Positions 1 through 13,299 of a stretch of 64,000 nucleotides of DNA are shown here, piece after piece. The notes under the pieces were generated by a model. That model did not search any database and had not been told where the DNA came from. It worked only from the letters and a program-made list of their open reading frames with translations. Every line of letters begins with the position of its first letter. Within the stretch, counting starts at the first letter, position 1. The DNA lies in the NCBI GenBank assembly GCA_001414345.1, contig LLCB01000309.1, forward strand, positions 1 to 64,000. Reading direction: 5' to 3'. The translations under genes were made by a program, and so were the position numbers. The DNA comes from Hymenoscyphus infarciens. Lineage: Eukaryota; Ascomycota; Leotiomycetes; Helotiales; Helotiaceae.

Positions 1-1225
1 ATTTAGTAGATATATATATCTACTAATACTAAAAGTTTAGTAGATATATATATCTACTACTAGTAAGAATTTAGTAGATATATATATCTACTACTAGTAA
101 GAATTTAGTAGATATATATATCTACTACTAGTAAGAGCTTAGTAGATATATATATCTACTACTAGTAAAAGTTTAGTAGATATATATATCTACTAATACT
201 AAAAGTTTAGTAGATATATATGTCTACTACTAGTAAGAATTTAGTAGATATATATATCTACTACTTAGAATTTAGTAGATATATATATCTACTACTAGTA
301 AGAATTTGATAGATATATATATCTACTACTAGTAAGAACTTAGTAGATATATATATCTACTAATACTAAAAGTTTAGTAGATATATATATCTACTAATAC
401 TAAAAGCTTAGTAGATATATATATCTACTACTAGTAAAAGTTTAGTAGATATATATATCTACTACTACTAAGAATTTAGTAGATATATATATCTACTAAT
501 ACTAAAAGTTTAGTAGTAAAAGTTTAATAGATATATATATCTACTAATACTAAAAGCTTAGTAGATATATATATCTACTACTAGTAAGAACTTAGTAGAT
601 ATATATATCTACTAATACTAAAAGTTTAGTAGATATATATATCTACTAATACTAAAAGCTTAGTAGATATATATATCTACTACTAGTAAAAGTTTAGTAG
701 ATATATATATCTACTACTACTAAGAATTTAGTAGATATATATATCTACTAATACTAAAAGTTTAGTAGTAAAAGTTTAATAGATATATATATCTACTAAT
801 ACTAAAAGCTTAGTAGATATATATATCTACTACTAGTAAAAGTTTAGTAGATATATATATCTACTAGTACTAAAAGTTTAGTAGATATATATATCTACTA
901 CTAGTATAAATTTAATAGAGATATATATCTACTACTACTAAGAATTTAGTAGATATATATATCTACTACTACTAAGAATTTAGTAGATATATATATCTAC
1001 TAATACTAAAAGTTTAGTAGTAAAAGTTTAATAGATATATATATCTACTAATACTAAAAGTTTAGTAGATATATATATCTACTAATACTAAAAGTTTAGT
1101 AGATATATATATCTACTACTAGTAAAAGTTTAGTAGATATATATATCTACTATTAGTAAAAGTTTAGTAGATATATATATCTACTCCTAGTAAAAGTTTA
1201 GTAGATATATATATTTACTAGAAGG
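1..1225. repeat. AT-rich palindromic satellite (about 34-bp unit, 252-bp higher-order period)
   Basis: About 35 head-to-tail units of roughly 34 bp, running off the left edge of the window. Each unit holds a perfect 22-bp palindrome, starting TAGTAGATATA and closing TATATCTACTA, followed by a short spacer (variants of CTAGTAAGAA, TACTAAAAG or CTAGTAAAAG). A rare short spacer, TAGTAGTAAAAG, occurs at 511, 763 and 1015, exactly 252 bp apart. The block around 331-510 recurs at 583-762, so a higher-order repeat of 252 bp is superimposed on the monomer. No reading frame is credible inside it. The last monomer decays at about 1200-1225, where unique sequence begins. Confidence 0.97.
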
Positions 1226-1973
1226 CTATGCTCTTTTCTTTATAAGGGCTATATCTAAGCGTAAGATGTAGGCCTCGTTAGGGCCTTGTCGTATGCCTAA
1301 GGTGGGAATTCCCTGCCTCCGCCTTTCAGCTTCCTCGACACCACAAAACAACAACACCATTGGTGTTATCGAGAGACCTGGGACCCTCTTATTTCTTCGC
1401 TAACGGTGGCTACACCATGGACTAACATCTCTGTTGCAAATCGCTATCGCAATCCTTGCCTGCCGATGCCATTTTACAAGGCAGTCGCGTGAGAAGCCTG
1501 TACCGGCATCCAGCCCAACCGCAATTAATTCCCTGTCTCCCTACTATGTTTCACCGCTGACATCAATAGAGGCACTAATATACCTCCTCCACCATCTCCT
1601 CTATCAAATACGCCCAATTCCACCTCCTAAGGTTCTCTCCGCGGGTCCCTCTCTTCTCTCAAAAGCCCACTGTCGAAACTACGAATACTGTATGGAGGGA
1701 AGCAGTGAAGAAAAGGGCTTCACAAGACTCTGTTACGTTTCTGGTAGCAGGAGTTCAATGACTATTTTCCTGCAATCTTTCCGAAATCCAGTGGTCCGGA
1801 ACCGCCAGGGTTTAGCAAGTGCTATATGCTCATGTAGGATTTCCATAAATCACTGGCAAAGCTCCACAAATGGCGGCATATGAACAGCATCACCATGTTA
1901 GGGGGGTACAAAGTCACGGATCACTTGAAGGGAAGACGAGTTCTCATATAAATATCCATTCAACTACACATCC
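1226..1973. other. Unique sequence without a convincing gene
   Basis: Normal-GC sequence after the satellite. A 149-codon plus-strand ORF (1434-1883) has no recognisable domain and no typical coding composition, and it has a non-ATG start. I see no repeat structure here. The stretch forms the 3' flank of the minus-strand gene ending at 1974. Confidence 0.5.
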
Positions 1974-2747
1974 TCATTCCTCTCCGGGAGCAACGGCTAG
2001 TTCCGTTTCAGCAATTCCAAACCTCGTCTCCCACAACCCCTTCAACCCCTTGAACTCCTTTTCCAATCTCTTCGCTTCCTTTATGAGCTCCCCCAATAGG
2101 AAGTTAAGATGCCGTAGTCGTGTCCTAGAATACCCACTTCGTGGCACCCAACCTGGTTCGAAGTCCTTCCTAGTGGGATCAAGTCTTTTGGTAGGTTCGA
2201 CTATACCAGTACTACCCATGTTTAATGCACTCTTCAATCCAGCGATGTGCTTTTTGAACTCCCTGATGTCCCAGGACACCTGTTTTATGGTACCTTCCAG
2301 CAGATCTTTGGTACGGGAGAGATAATGTATTTCCTCTGGAGATGCGAACGTCATCTGAGCTGGTTGTCGGGAGACCGGTGGGAGATTCAACTTATTGATT
2401 TTTTGAAGAATTTCGCTCAGAGTGTCGTCGTCTTGAACTGAGCTGATGGTAGTGTCGGTAGTATTGGTGGTGGAGGAATCTCCCCGGGACATGTCCTCTC
2501 CGGATCCTTGAGATGACTCCCGGGACATGTCAGTTGTCTCTTTGCCTTTGCCTTTGACATCGGCATTGGCTTCTTGGGAGCCAGCTGATTCTCCGTTATC
2601 GCAGAACAAGCAGAAGTCTCCCTTTGGAGGTCGCTCGGCGTGGCATTTGTCGTGGACGTATTTTTGAGAGGCAGAATCTGCAGTATGGCGGAGAAGCTTC
2701 ATCCCGGCAGGGGTTTCTGTGGAAGAGGACGCGATTGAGGAAGGCAT
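1974..2747 (-). CDS. Hypothetical protein with a HxxC...CxxC cluster
   Basis: Single-exon ORF of 257 aa from the Met at 2747; an in-frame upstream Met at 2825 would give 283 aa. The shorter form is preferred because the extra N-terminus is Lys/Thr-rich and looks like leader. The family is not recognised. H32, C35, C46 and C49 form an H-x2-C-x10-C-x2-C arrangement that could bind one zinc, followed by a Ser/Thr/Gly/Asp-rich, probably disordered stretch (about 50-115). The C-terminal half is charged, Lys/Glu/Leu-rich and probably helical. There is no signal peptide or membrane segment. The amino-acid usage is balanced and the frame is uninterrupted, which argues for a real gene, but without a homologue I cannot exclude a recently dead one. 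Confidence 0.55.
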   Translation of the reverse strand: MPSSIASSSTETPAGMKLLRHTADSASQKYVHDKCHAERPPKGDFCLFCDNGESAGSQEANADVKGKGKETTDMSRESSQGSGEDMSRGDSSTTNTTDTTISSVQDDDTLSEILQKINKLNLPPVSRQPAQMTFASPEEIHYLSRTKDLLEGTIKQVSWDIREFKKHIAGLKSALNMGSTGIVEPTKRLDPTRKDFEPGWVPRSGYSRTRLRHLNFLLGELIKEAKRLEKEFKGLKGLWETRFGIAETELAVAPGEE

Positions 2748-4525
2748 TGTTGCAGATTCCTTGGTGTATAAGGACTTGGACTTGGTCTTGGTCTTGTTGA
2801 ATGGATATACAAGTTTGTATGACACTGGTGTATGTACTTTGAAGTTGGAGTTGAAGGAATGTCTTATAGTCGTAAAGTCGATATAAGTACAACGAATGTG
2901 TGATTGTGCCCTTCAGTATTTGAAAATTTGGGTTGAAACACTATTTGAGAAATGTCTGAAGGGAAAAGAAGGAGGGAATCTGAAATCTTTTAAACCCGTT
3001 AGTGCGGCTTCCGACACTTCTTTTCTCTCGTCATTTTTATGGTTGCAACTTGAATATTCAGTGGGAAAGCACCGGACTCCCTATTATTACGTCTGTTTTG
3101 CAAGAAGTTCGGTGCTGGTTCCTCTTAGTTGTCACTAGCCTGAGACTTAGAGAGGAGGTATAGAAGGGGTAATGACTGCTCTAAACAGGCAATGCCTATT
3201 CTTCACAGTTCTTACAAGCGTAGAGCTTAGCGAGGGGTAGGAAAAGGGGTTGAAGTCGTTAAGATGAGTTATTTTTGCGGTCATATTCTATACTATGTCC
3301 AACGGACATTTTAGCGTCAAAGTTATCAGTCAGTAGTCGGTGCTACTTTCCTGTGACACTCTCCGAAGTTCGGAGGTGAAAGGTATTGCGAAATGGGATG
3401 AGAATTGCAGACACCTAATCGTTTCTTGAGCAAAGATGGCATCAAGCCAAACTGTATACCATTGATCATCAAATATTTTAATCATGCACATTACTGCTGA
3501 TGAAATACAGAAGTCAAATTTACTAGCTTAGGTTAGAAAAGACAAGTTGATATCCTCCTTCCTTATATGCTATATCGTTTTGCAAATCAAACGTGGGCAA
3601 CCATTTATCAAGTTTACAGAGCTCAGGTCATCGCTGATTAGATTCCGTGGCTTGATACTCTCTCAAACAGATAATTTTAATGATTTCACTCTTGATGGCA
3701 GTGCTGATTCAAACTGCCAGGTTAATACAACACAAAACCTCACCGCTGGTATATGCGCCAACAATAAGGTTACCACGAGGTGTTTACTTTTCTAGAAAGA
3801 CGTGTCTTACGGATTTAACGAAGACCTTCGGTTCTGGAGCTTACTCGGTCGGGTTTATAATTCAGGACAGTGCGTGGCTGGGCAACCTCACCAAAATTAG
3901 TACTGTAACTCGTCGTCCTTTTTGCACCTACGATTCAACACTGTTTAGTCAAGGTATCTTTTCCGCTGAAGAAATATACTAACATATTAATTAGCTTTCA
4001 TGCAATGTAGTTTACGGGTTGTTTGAATGCGTGCTGATTTTATAATATCTTTTTAATGTAGGCGAAAAATTGTGCCCAAGGTCCTAAATTAATTATCCGA
4101 CCGAGGTTTAAGGTCACTTTAAATGCTGTTGTAACTGATGAGTAACCTTCAAGCGCCTGTGAATGTATGTAGGTCACGGAGCAAAGCCGGAATCGTACGA
4201 GTTGAAAGATTCCGAAAATTTCCCTTCGCCCGGGATTTTCCTTTCCAGTCGCCGAGTGACCAATGAGAGAAGTCACGTTGCAAATGTAGGCTCCACTTTA
4301 AGCATGAGCCACAGCACGCGCCACTTGAGCTAAAGAATCTCCGTGTCATCTCTGGTGCCGACAGGCAAACAAAACCTGGCAAGCGCCGATTCAAAATCTT
4401 TTTCTTCCTCCTTTCCATCATACCAATAGTACTTCCTCGCATCTCCTACCTCACGTACCATAGCCTCCCGCTCACTTCGTCCCTTTACGATCTTTACGAC
4501 ACAACCTACAACCTTTTAATTCAAA
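2748..4525. other. Intergenic, upstream of cytochrome c
   Basis: About 1.8 kb between the hypothetical gene and cytochrome c. Only short overlapping ORFs without domain content occur on both strands. The final 100 bp before 4526 are CT-rich (runs of tcctcctt and ctcacttcgtccc), a common fungal promoter feature, and the cytochrome c ATG sits in a favourable tcaaaATGcc context. Confidence 0.45.
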
Positions 4526-6399
<1,874 letters not shown>

Positions 6400-6400
<1 letters not shown>

Positions 6401-8130
6401 TTCGATTTGAGAATTTGAGCCCTTGTGGGAGTTTCAGGACCATAGATAGTAATGTGTAAAAGTAATAGTAACGGTAGATGTAATAAGTAACCTTACAGAA
6501 CGGTAAGAATAACTTATATCAGGGAAAACTTCTATAAAGTAGTCTAGAAGTAAAAGGACTATATTTTGTTTATAGAAGACCTCGCTTTTTAGACCTGGTT
6601 CGATTATCACTACAACTGTCTATTAAACTTAAACTAGAACCTAGATTTTGAATAATTAGGTGATACTATAATAGATTATACGTATAGTATATATTAAGAG
6701 CGAGGTAACGATATAATTAGAGAAAGAAAGTAGATAAGAAGTCTAATATTAGAATAGACAAAGCACTTAATATTCTACAAGCTAGGTAAGTTTCCTTAGA
6801 GATTAATTAAGTTATACGTTATACTTAAATAATAGTTCTTAAAACAAGTGAATACTCTAGTATTTCTTCTAATAAGATAACTAGATAAACACTTCCTAAT
6901 TAAGCTTTAAATCCGTAATCTAGGCTATACTATCGATTTAGGTCTCTAAGAGATAGCGTCTACGCTATATCTATAACTTTTTATAATTACTTAACTTAAA
7001 TCAACATATCTAAGCTATACGTATATACTTAGAGCTTTGTAAATATTCGAAGGTGCTACTTTTTTCAATAGAAGTATCTATTTCAAAAGTAAATTATAAC
7101 GGTATGCTATCATCCTAGATAGCTGGGAGTATCTGCTATATATGAGGTTTCGGCAGTTATTGTCTTATATTGTCTGTTTTAGGAAGGTTACGTAGGTTTA
7201 AGCTTTTATATTAGCCGAGGTTGTTCAGTTTCGGACCCTTTTTGTATAGTCTGAACCTCTTATATATAGTAGCCTACTCCTAGAGTTAGAGAGGGATAGT
7301 TTTTCCTTTTCTTCCGTATTAGTGCCTAGTATCTACACTCGAACGCACTCCTATATGCCTCTTCTCCTGTAGTATGTATTTCGTGCCGTTATATAAATAA
7401 ATAGAGAATACTAGAAAACTAAAAATAAAAGCTATAGTAGTCGCTACTTATATTTAGCTAGGTTTTAGCTAGTATCTTCTTTTTACTCTCTCTATTACGT
7501 TTTTCAGATTATTAGTCTTTGAGATATCACTTAGTATACCTGCTTCTACTACTATTATAGCTTATTCTATATTATTATCTATTATTTATCTTCTATAATT
7601 ACTATTACTATACAAATAGAACTTACTAGCGTTTATTAAGTTATCTATCTTAATATAACTAGTCTATTACGTTCTCTAGAATTATAGTAGTAATAGCTAC
7701 TCTTGACTTTAAGTGTCTCTATTTTATATTATAAAGAGAATAGTATATTTCTTTCTAGAAGATATAACTTATAGCTGTCTATTCTTTTTTGTTAGAATAT
7801 TATAATAGCTTATAATAGCTATTATTATATTTAAGAAAAGTTATATATCTTACATCGGCTTACTCGTGGTCTAGAATAGGAAGGAAGTTGTTATAGGAAT
7901 AAGAGAAGAAGGATCTACGCTTAAATATATTTGCCTAGCGAGAACCGAGCTAAGGTAGAGAGAGAGAGAGAGAGATAGTAAAAAGAAATAACTTAACCTT
8001 AACTTCACTCTGTTTAGATGAATAGTATAATTCCTTCTTCGAATCAGAGGTCAAGAAGGGCACCTATATCTCTATTAAAACTTTCTTCAGAAAGAAGTCT
8101 AAACTATCTATTTGGTATACTAATGAAAAC
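6400..8130. other. RIP-eroded AT-rich block
   Basis: Strongly AT-rich sequence full of TTA/CTA/TAA words with no ORF of useful length on either strand. It contains the mutated solo LTR at 7095-7393. The remainder is presumably older transposon debris, but I could not identify the parent elements. Confidence 0.6.
7095..7393 (+). mobile_element. Solo LTR, RIP-mutated and internally deleted copy
   Basis: 299-bp copy of the LTR also present at 28085-28451. It is bounded by imperfect inverted ends (TATAACGGTA at the left, TGCCGTTATA at the right) and flanked by identical 5-bp target duplications TAAAT (7090-7094 and 7394-7398). Relative to the 367-bp copy it lacks about 68 bp internally and carries many C-to-T and G-to-A differences, including in the terminal TG and CA. 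Shared blocks include the GGAAGGTTACGTA segment, the tail GCCTCTTCTCCTGTAGT and ATTTCGTGCCGTTA. A solo LTR results from recombination between the two LTRs of a full element. Confidence 0.85.
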
Positions 8131-8225
8131 ATGCTTACTTCAGAGGGCTAGAAATCCAAAAGCAACAATGTTCTCTGACATTTATGATCCGTGAGCGTCG
8201 TAGCGGAATGAAGCTTCCTTTGACA

Positions 8226-9120
8226 CTAACAACTACTACTATTAAAGCAAGCCTCGTCCTGCTTGGGAATACGAGCATGGTTTTGAACAACAGAGGTGAG
8301 AAGAACATGCTGAACGAAGGGTCTGCGAAAATTAGACCAACTAACTTTGCTTCTCTTTGATGGGTAAAGTCGTGATATTGTTATAGCCAAAGAATGGTGA
8401 TGGTTTGGTGGAGATTGAGAAGGTGTGATGGTGTCTTTGGAAGAGGCTAGTCGTTGCTTGCCGAGTTTATTCGTCCTCCCGAATTCGATCTTCATGTTGA
8501 GATTGAAGTAACCGCGAGTTCCTTTGAAACCTTTCTCAAGTATGAAACGCAATCTCTAGCCAGGTTGATATAGAGTTATTGTCATCAGAGGAACAATGAG
8601 TGGCACTTACTGGTGGGAGTGATTCGAAGGAATCTGACAATTGAGGGTCGTTGGTCTGAAGACTTTTTTATGGGAGTTGGGAGGGGATGTATAGGCAAAT
8701 GATGAATTTTTGGCGGAATGCTGGATTCTTCTGTTGTGATTTTTTCGAGTGGTGAGACATTGTTAATGCTCGAGTTACGAACTAGTAAGTGCTTCTTAAC
8801 TTGAAGATTCACAGAGTCTTCAGGGAGATGGTAAAGAGCTGAGGTATACAAAGAGGCAATGCCAGCGAATAATAGAGCCTCGCTGGAAACCTAAAGACTT
8901 TTGGCTACAAATCCGCGATGTTTTTCTTTCTCAACGACTATGACGGAGTCGTATTAGACTTTTTGGAATATGTCGGACTTACCAACTCCGCGCGAAATGC
9001 AGAAAGGGCACGATCGCGAGCAATTGGAGAATGCGCTGATATGCTTGCTGTCGACTCTGCTGTTCTTGTCGAAACTCTTTTCAGCTTTCTGATTCAAAGT
9101 GTCTCTATCTTATTTTAAGA
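8226..9120 (-). pseudogene. RIP-damaged gene for an unknown protein with hydrophobic segments
   Basis: An island of non-AT-rich DNA between RIP-eroded stretches that reads as spliced coding sequence on the minus strand. The upstream exon (down to 8983) carries a Gln/Arg-rich helix followed by a hydrophobic segment, ILQLLAIVPFLHF. A clean intron (donor GTAAGTCC from 8982, acceptor TTTCCAG, 8883-8982) joins in phase to an exon starting at 8882 with a second hydrophobic segment, ALLFAGIASLYTSALYHLPE. A further GTAAGT donor occurs near 8610, and a coding-looking exon ends in a stop at 8226. In-frame TAG and TGA in the first exon sit where CAG and CGA would be expected, and I found no start codon. 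The product is not recognised. The last exon join does not work cleanly, which agrees with decay. Confidence 0.5.
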
Positions 9121-11282
9121 GGAAGGAGGGGGTTGAGAATCACCAACAGCTGATTACGAAATGTAGTCAATAATTCTGGTTTTGCCTGTGTATCAGAAAC
9201 ATACGCAAAGATTGTTCAGCTTGGTGTCTAAGATGGTGTCAAAGTGACAGTTGAAGAAGTGTATCTTTTTCTCCCAGAAGAAAAACTGGCATACTTCTCT
9301 GTGCTACCTAGTCTTGAATTTGTACGATGTCTATCGTCGTTGAGAGTACCGAGGAGAAGGGAGACTTGGGCTGCAACGAATTAGTGAGAGGTTATCGAAA
9401 GTGGAAATCAAAGGCGAGAGTCTTGACTGTTTTAACTCTCGTGGTTGTGGTATTATCACGTAACACGTAGCAGAAACAAAGATGCTAAAGAAGAGAGAAA
9501 GTTGAGATTCATACTGGAGAAAGAGGCTTACTAACTAATATTGTACTATACCTTTATACGTTCTTCTTTATATGTCACTTAAGAAATTAATCTAAACCTT
9601 TAAAGCGGATTATTTACCAACGCACGCATCAAATGAGTTAAGCAGAGTAGGGTATAAGTCATAAGATTCACCCCTCGAGTAGAGTAAAGTAACACTCAAA
9701 CTCTACTCTACTCTACTTCACTCACGCTACCCACGCCTCTCACAGAGTACTTCTTTAATACACTACTTAGGTACCTTATTAATAAAAAAGAAAAGATAAA
9801 AAACCACCACTCTGAAAAGTGAAATCCAACCCCTCAATTTCAAGCCAAAAAAGCTAGACTCACAAGTCAAGGTATACTAACAGCTAATTCTCAAACTTCT
9901 TTCTAAAAGCACCATCCGCCAATTTCACAATCACAGATCTCTTGAAGTATCAACACGAGAGGAAAATAAGAAGAGAGAATAAGAAGAGAGAACAAGAAGA
10001 GAGAATAAGAAGAGAAAACAAGAAGAGAAAACAAGAAGAGAAAACAAGAAGCCAAAAAAAAAGATAACAAAAAAACCAAATCTCTAAACCCATCTATTCC
10101 CTCTCCACCTTTCCCCTACGAATAAATCCCAAGCCAAGAGTCTAAGACTAAAGCTCTTAAGAATATCCTTATCCTATACTTCGCATACACTTAGACCTAC
10201 TATCAAACCCATAAAGATAGGTCCCTCGCGTATTTATAAACCTGGTTACTCGATATTAACGTTACTCTAAGATCGGGTTAAGTCAATCGAGGACTCTAAT
10301 TTACTTCTTATCTTAAAGTAACCTCTTTATTGAATAGGATAGTTGAATAGGATAGTTTTATAATAAGAGATTTTATTAAGATTTCACTTACTCTTTCTAT
10401 CAAAATTAGAGTTCGTATAACTAACTACTTTAGCTTAACGTATAATCAATTTAATTTAACTTAATTCAATTTAATTGAATTTACTGTAATTTAAGTATAT
10501 CTAATTTAAAATAAATTTAATTCAATTTAATTATATCTAAAATAATTTAAGTTACTTCAATAGGACATATTAAATCATATTAACTAACTACTAAATCATA
10601 AGATTATTCCTAAGAAATATAACCTTTTTCCTTTTTAGAAGAAGCGAGATTCTACCCTCGATTTCTACTATATTTTATATTTATAAAAGATAAAAGAGAA
10701 AAGATAAAAGATAAAAAGATAAAAAGATAAAAGAGAAAAGAGAAAATAAGAGAGAGAGATAGAGTAGTAGTAGTAATTAAAAAGAATAGAATAGATAAAC
10801 AGTCTTTAAAATTATACTAATATAATTATTACAACCCCTCTCTCCCCTACCCCTACTCTTACCTCCGCCCCCGATTTCGAAATCGAGTAGGTATAGGTAT
10901 TAAGATCCCTCTACTCGACTTGGGAATTCTGTCTTTTAGTCTAGAAGTTGAGAATAGTATAAATACAATAGTACAAAGAAGTAGAAAAGTTAAGACATGA
11001 AGTTGTGTGTAAAGGATAAAATGAGAGGTAGGTAGTTAGCTAGTTAGTTAGTTATTAGGATAAGAAGGTCCTTGATACCTTAGTTCCTTCCATTCTCTAT
11101 TATAGGACCTCCCTCGCGAACGAACGACCGACGGGAATATAGTATAATAGTGCAGGTGCCTCAACGCGTCAACAAGAGTCTAGAATCCTGTCGAGGAGTT
11201 GGGTTGAGTTGAGCTGAGTTGAATTGAGCTGAGTTGAATTAAGGTAAATCGAGAACTACTACTCAATTGAACCCATCCCAAC
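9121..11282. other. AT-rich block with simple repeats, no gene
   Basis: Mostly A/T-rich, with no ORF worth keeping. It holds purine tandem repeats (9961-10055, and AAGATAAAAG-type repeats at about 10680-10750), runs of GTTAGTTAG at about 11030-11055, and GTTGAGTTGAGCTGA-type repeats at about 11200-11245. It is probably degenerate repeat DNA. Confidence 0.5.
9961..10055. repeat. Purine-rich 12-bp tandem repeat
   Basis: About eight copies of a 12-bp unit of the form AATAAGAAGAGAG or AACAAGAAGAGAA, all purine-rich on the plus strand apart from one or two bases. It looks like a minisatellite within AT-rich DNA with no coding role. Confidence 0.85.
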
Positions 11283-13299
11283 TCAATTCATCGGACACGC
11301 CAGAACTGGGACTCGGACTCGAAGTTGTCCCTTTTTTTTTTGTTTGTTTTTTTGGTCTTGTAGTAGTTTCGATAGTTTCGATAGCGATAGCTTCGATAGC
11401 TTCGATAGAATGATCTGGCGCGGACCAAAATGCAAGAGGCGTACGTAAGTAAGTAATAGCGTAAGCGTAAGCAAAAAAACAAAAATGGTGGAATTTCCCT
11501 CTCTCTCTCTGTCTGTTAGTTAGTTAGTTCGTCAGGTCTACGAGTAGATAATTTTAAGAGTAAGAGTACTAGTAGCGATCATGTCAGTTTTTGGACTTGA
11601 GAATCTCGCGGTAGACTAGGTCTCGCGGTAGAGTAGGGTGGTCGATCGTGGATATAAACCCCCTCCCCTCCCCCCCTCGAGGAGGCCCGAGGAGTGGCTC
11701 GAGTGGACTGACTACCATACCATAGGTACCCCCTGGCAAATTACTTACGGTAGGTACGGGTACTTGGCAAAAGTGAAACCCAAATTGGGAGATGGAGATG
11801 GAGATGGAGATGGATGGAGATGGCAGATTAATGCAATGCAATGCAAGTAGCAAATCGGTTCGCAGGAGATAAGATCGCACACGCACACCCAGGCCAGGGC
11901 CAGCACCAGCACCAGCACCAGCACCAGCACCAGCTTCGCACACTAAAGGATGGATGTACAGTAACTCGTAAGTACAGTATGTACATATGCGCAACGCCAG
12001 CCAGTCTTTTAGGGTCCAAGCACCCACCACACCACCAGCTAGCAAACTATCCAAAAGGAAGAGGGAGAGGGAGAGTCTACACTCTCAGACGTTGAATAGA
12101 CTACTTATTGGTAGGGTAGGTTAGTTTAGTTTAGGTTAGCTTAGGTTAGGTTAGCTTAGTTTGGTCTAGTTTAGACTCACTAGCTTGCATTGATTTCATT
12201 GATTTCATTGATTTCATTGCGAAACGTGATGCCCATTCCATCTCATCTCCATTTCTGCCCACCTCTACCTAAAGCCACCCACCCATCCATCACCCATCCA
12301 TCCATCCATCCCTTGGTCGTCCGTCTGGGTTGAAACAAAGGTGCCCCATGTCTGATCGCTGATAGATGGTTGGATGACAGAGATTCCAGAATAATGCGGT
12401 TGCGGTCCGCTGCGCTGCCCCCTTGCCGGATGGTAGTGTAAGTACCTAGCCTAGTGGTTGGTTTGGTACTTGAGTAGTGGGAGCGGCATTGCACACGGAA
12501 AGCGTCAAGTGAGTGTGAGGCATTGATGAGGATCCCGGCACTTGCGGAGGGCGACCTGGCATCATCGCTGCACCTTCATCCTGCCATGATTCTATTTCGA
12601 TCTTTGGGAGGGAGGTCGAGGTGTGGGAGTTGGGAGGAAGAATGAGCCTTTTTTCTTTTGGCCGAGGAATGAATGAATTGATGTGAGCACGAAGGGAGGG
12701 AGAGGACAGTGTGATTTGGATGGGATATGGATATGCCGAGTGCAAGATCACAGCCCTTCTGCGAATAGTATCACTCACTCTGCAAGGAAGCCGAGGCATT
12801 CCAGACCAGATCAAACCAGACCAGAACTGTGAGCGACGTCAGAATCAGATGGGGAGAATTGGTTTGAGAGAATTGGTTGGGCACGGCGCAACGTTTGACA
12901 GAGGGAGAAAGTATGAGCACTCGTCCGGGAGTCGAGACTCGAGATCTCGTCGTTTTTCTTTCCTATTAAAGGCGTCGAAATCGAGTATTGAAGAAACTAG
13001 GAGATGGACTTGTATCAGGCTATTGAAAGGACCAATGCATCACGCAACTAAGGGGTTTCTGTCTACTGTTTCCATTTGATTGGCAGGGGATGTTCCGTAC
13101 GGTGCTGTAACATAGAAGTAAGTAAGCATAATTGAGGCCGAGTTACTTTTTACCCGTTCCGTTGATGATGCGATGCGATGCTGTGAGCTGAGGGTCTCAT
13201 AGGCTCTGTCTAGCACCTGCAGCCTTGCTTTCTAAATTCCAATGCGATGCGAACGCGCAGTGCAGCATTTGCAGGAGCTATTATTATGATTATTTACAC
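11283..13299. other. Microsatellite-rich unique DNA, no convincing gene
   Basis: Normal-GC sequence with many short tandem repeats: GGAGAT repeats near 11790-11822, CAGCAC repeats at about 11900-11935, GGTTAG/TTTAG repeats at about 12110-12175, TTTCATTGA repeats at about 12190-12220 and CCATCCAT repeats at about 12280-12312. ORFs of 60-156 codons on both strands are explained by these repeats. None has a domain. Confidence 0.5.

Noticed and set aside
1..1225. Left satellite considered as a CRISPR-like array or as a telomere
   Set aside because: There are no unique spacers and no TTAGGG hexamers; monomers are contiguous palindromic AT repeats.
2896..4020. Several short plus-strand ORFs (2896-3138, 3547-3982)
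   Set aside because: No domain, mutually overlapping frames and no splice pattern linking them.
11584..12054. 156-codon minus-strand ORF with Ala-Gly and Ser-Ile repeats
   Set aside because: Produced by CAGCAC and GGAGAT microsatellites; the same DNA is open in three frames.
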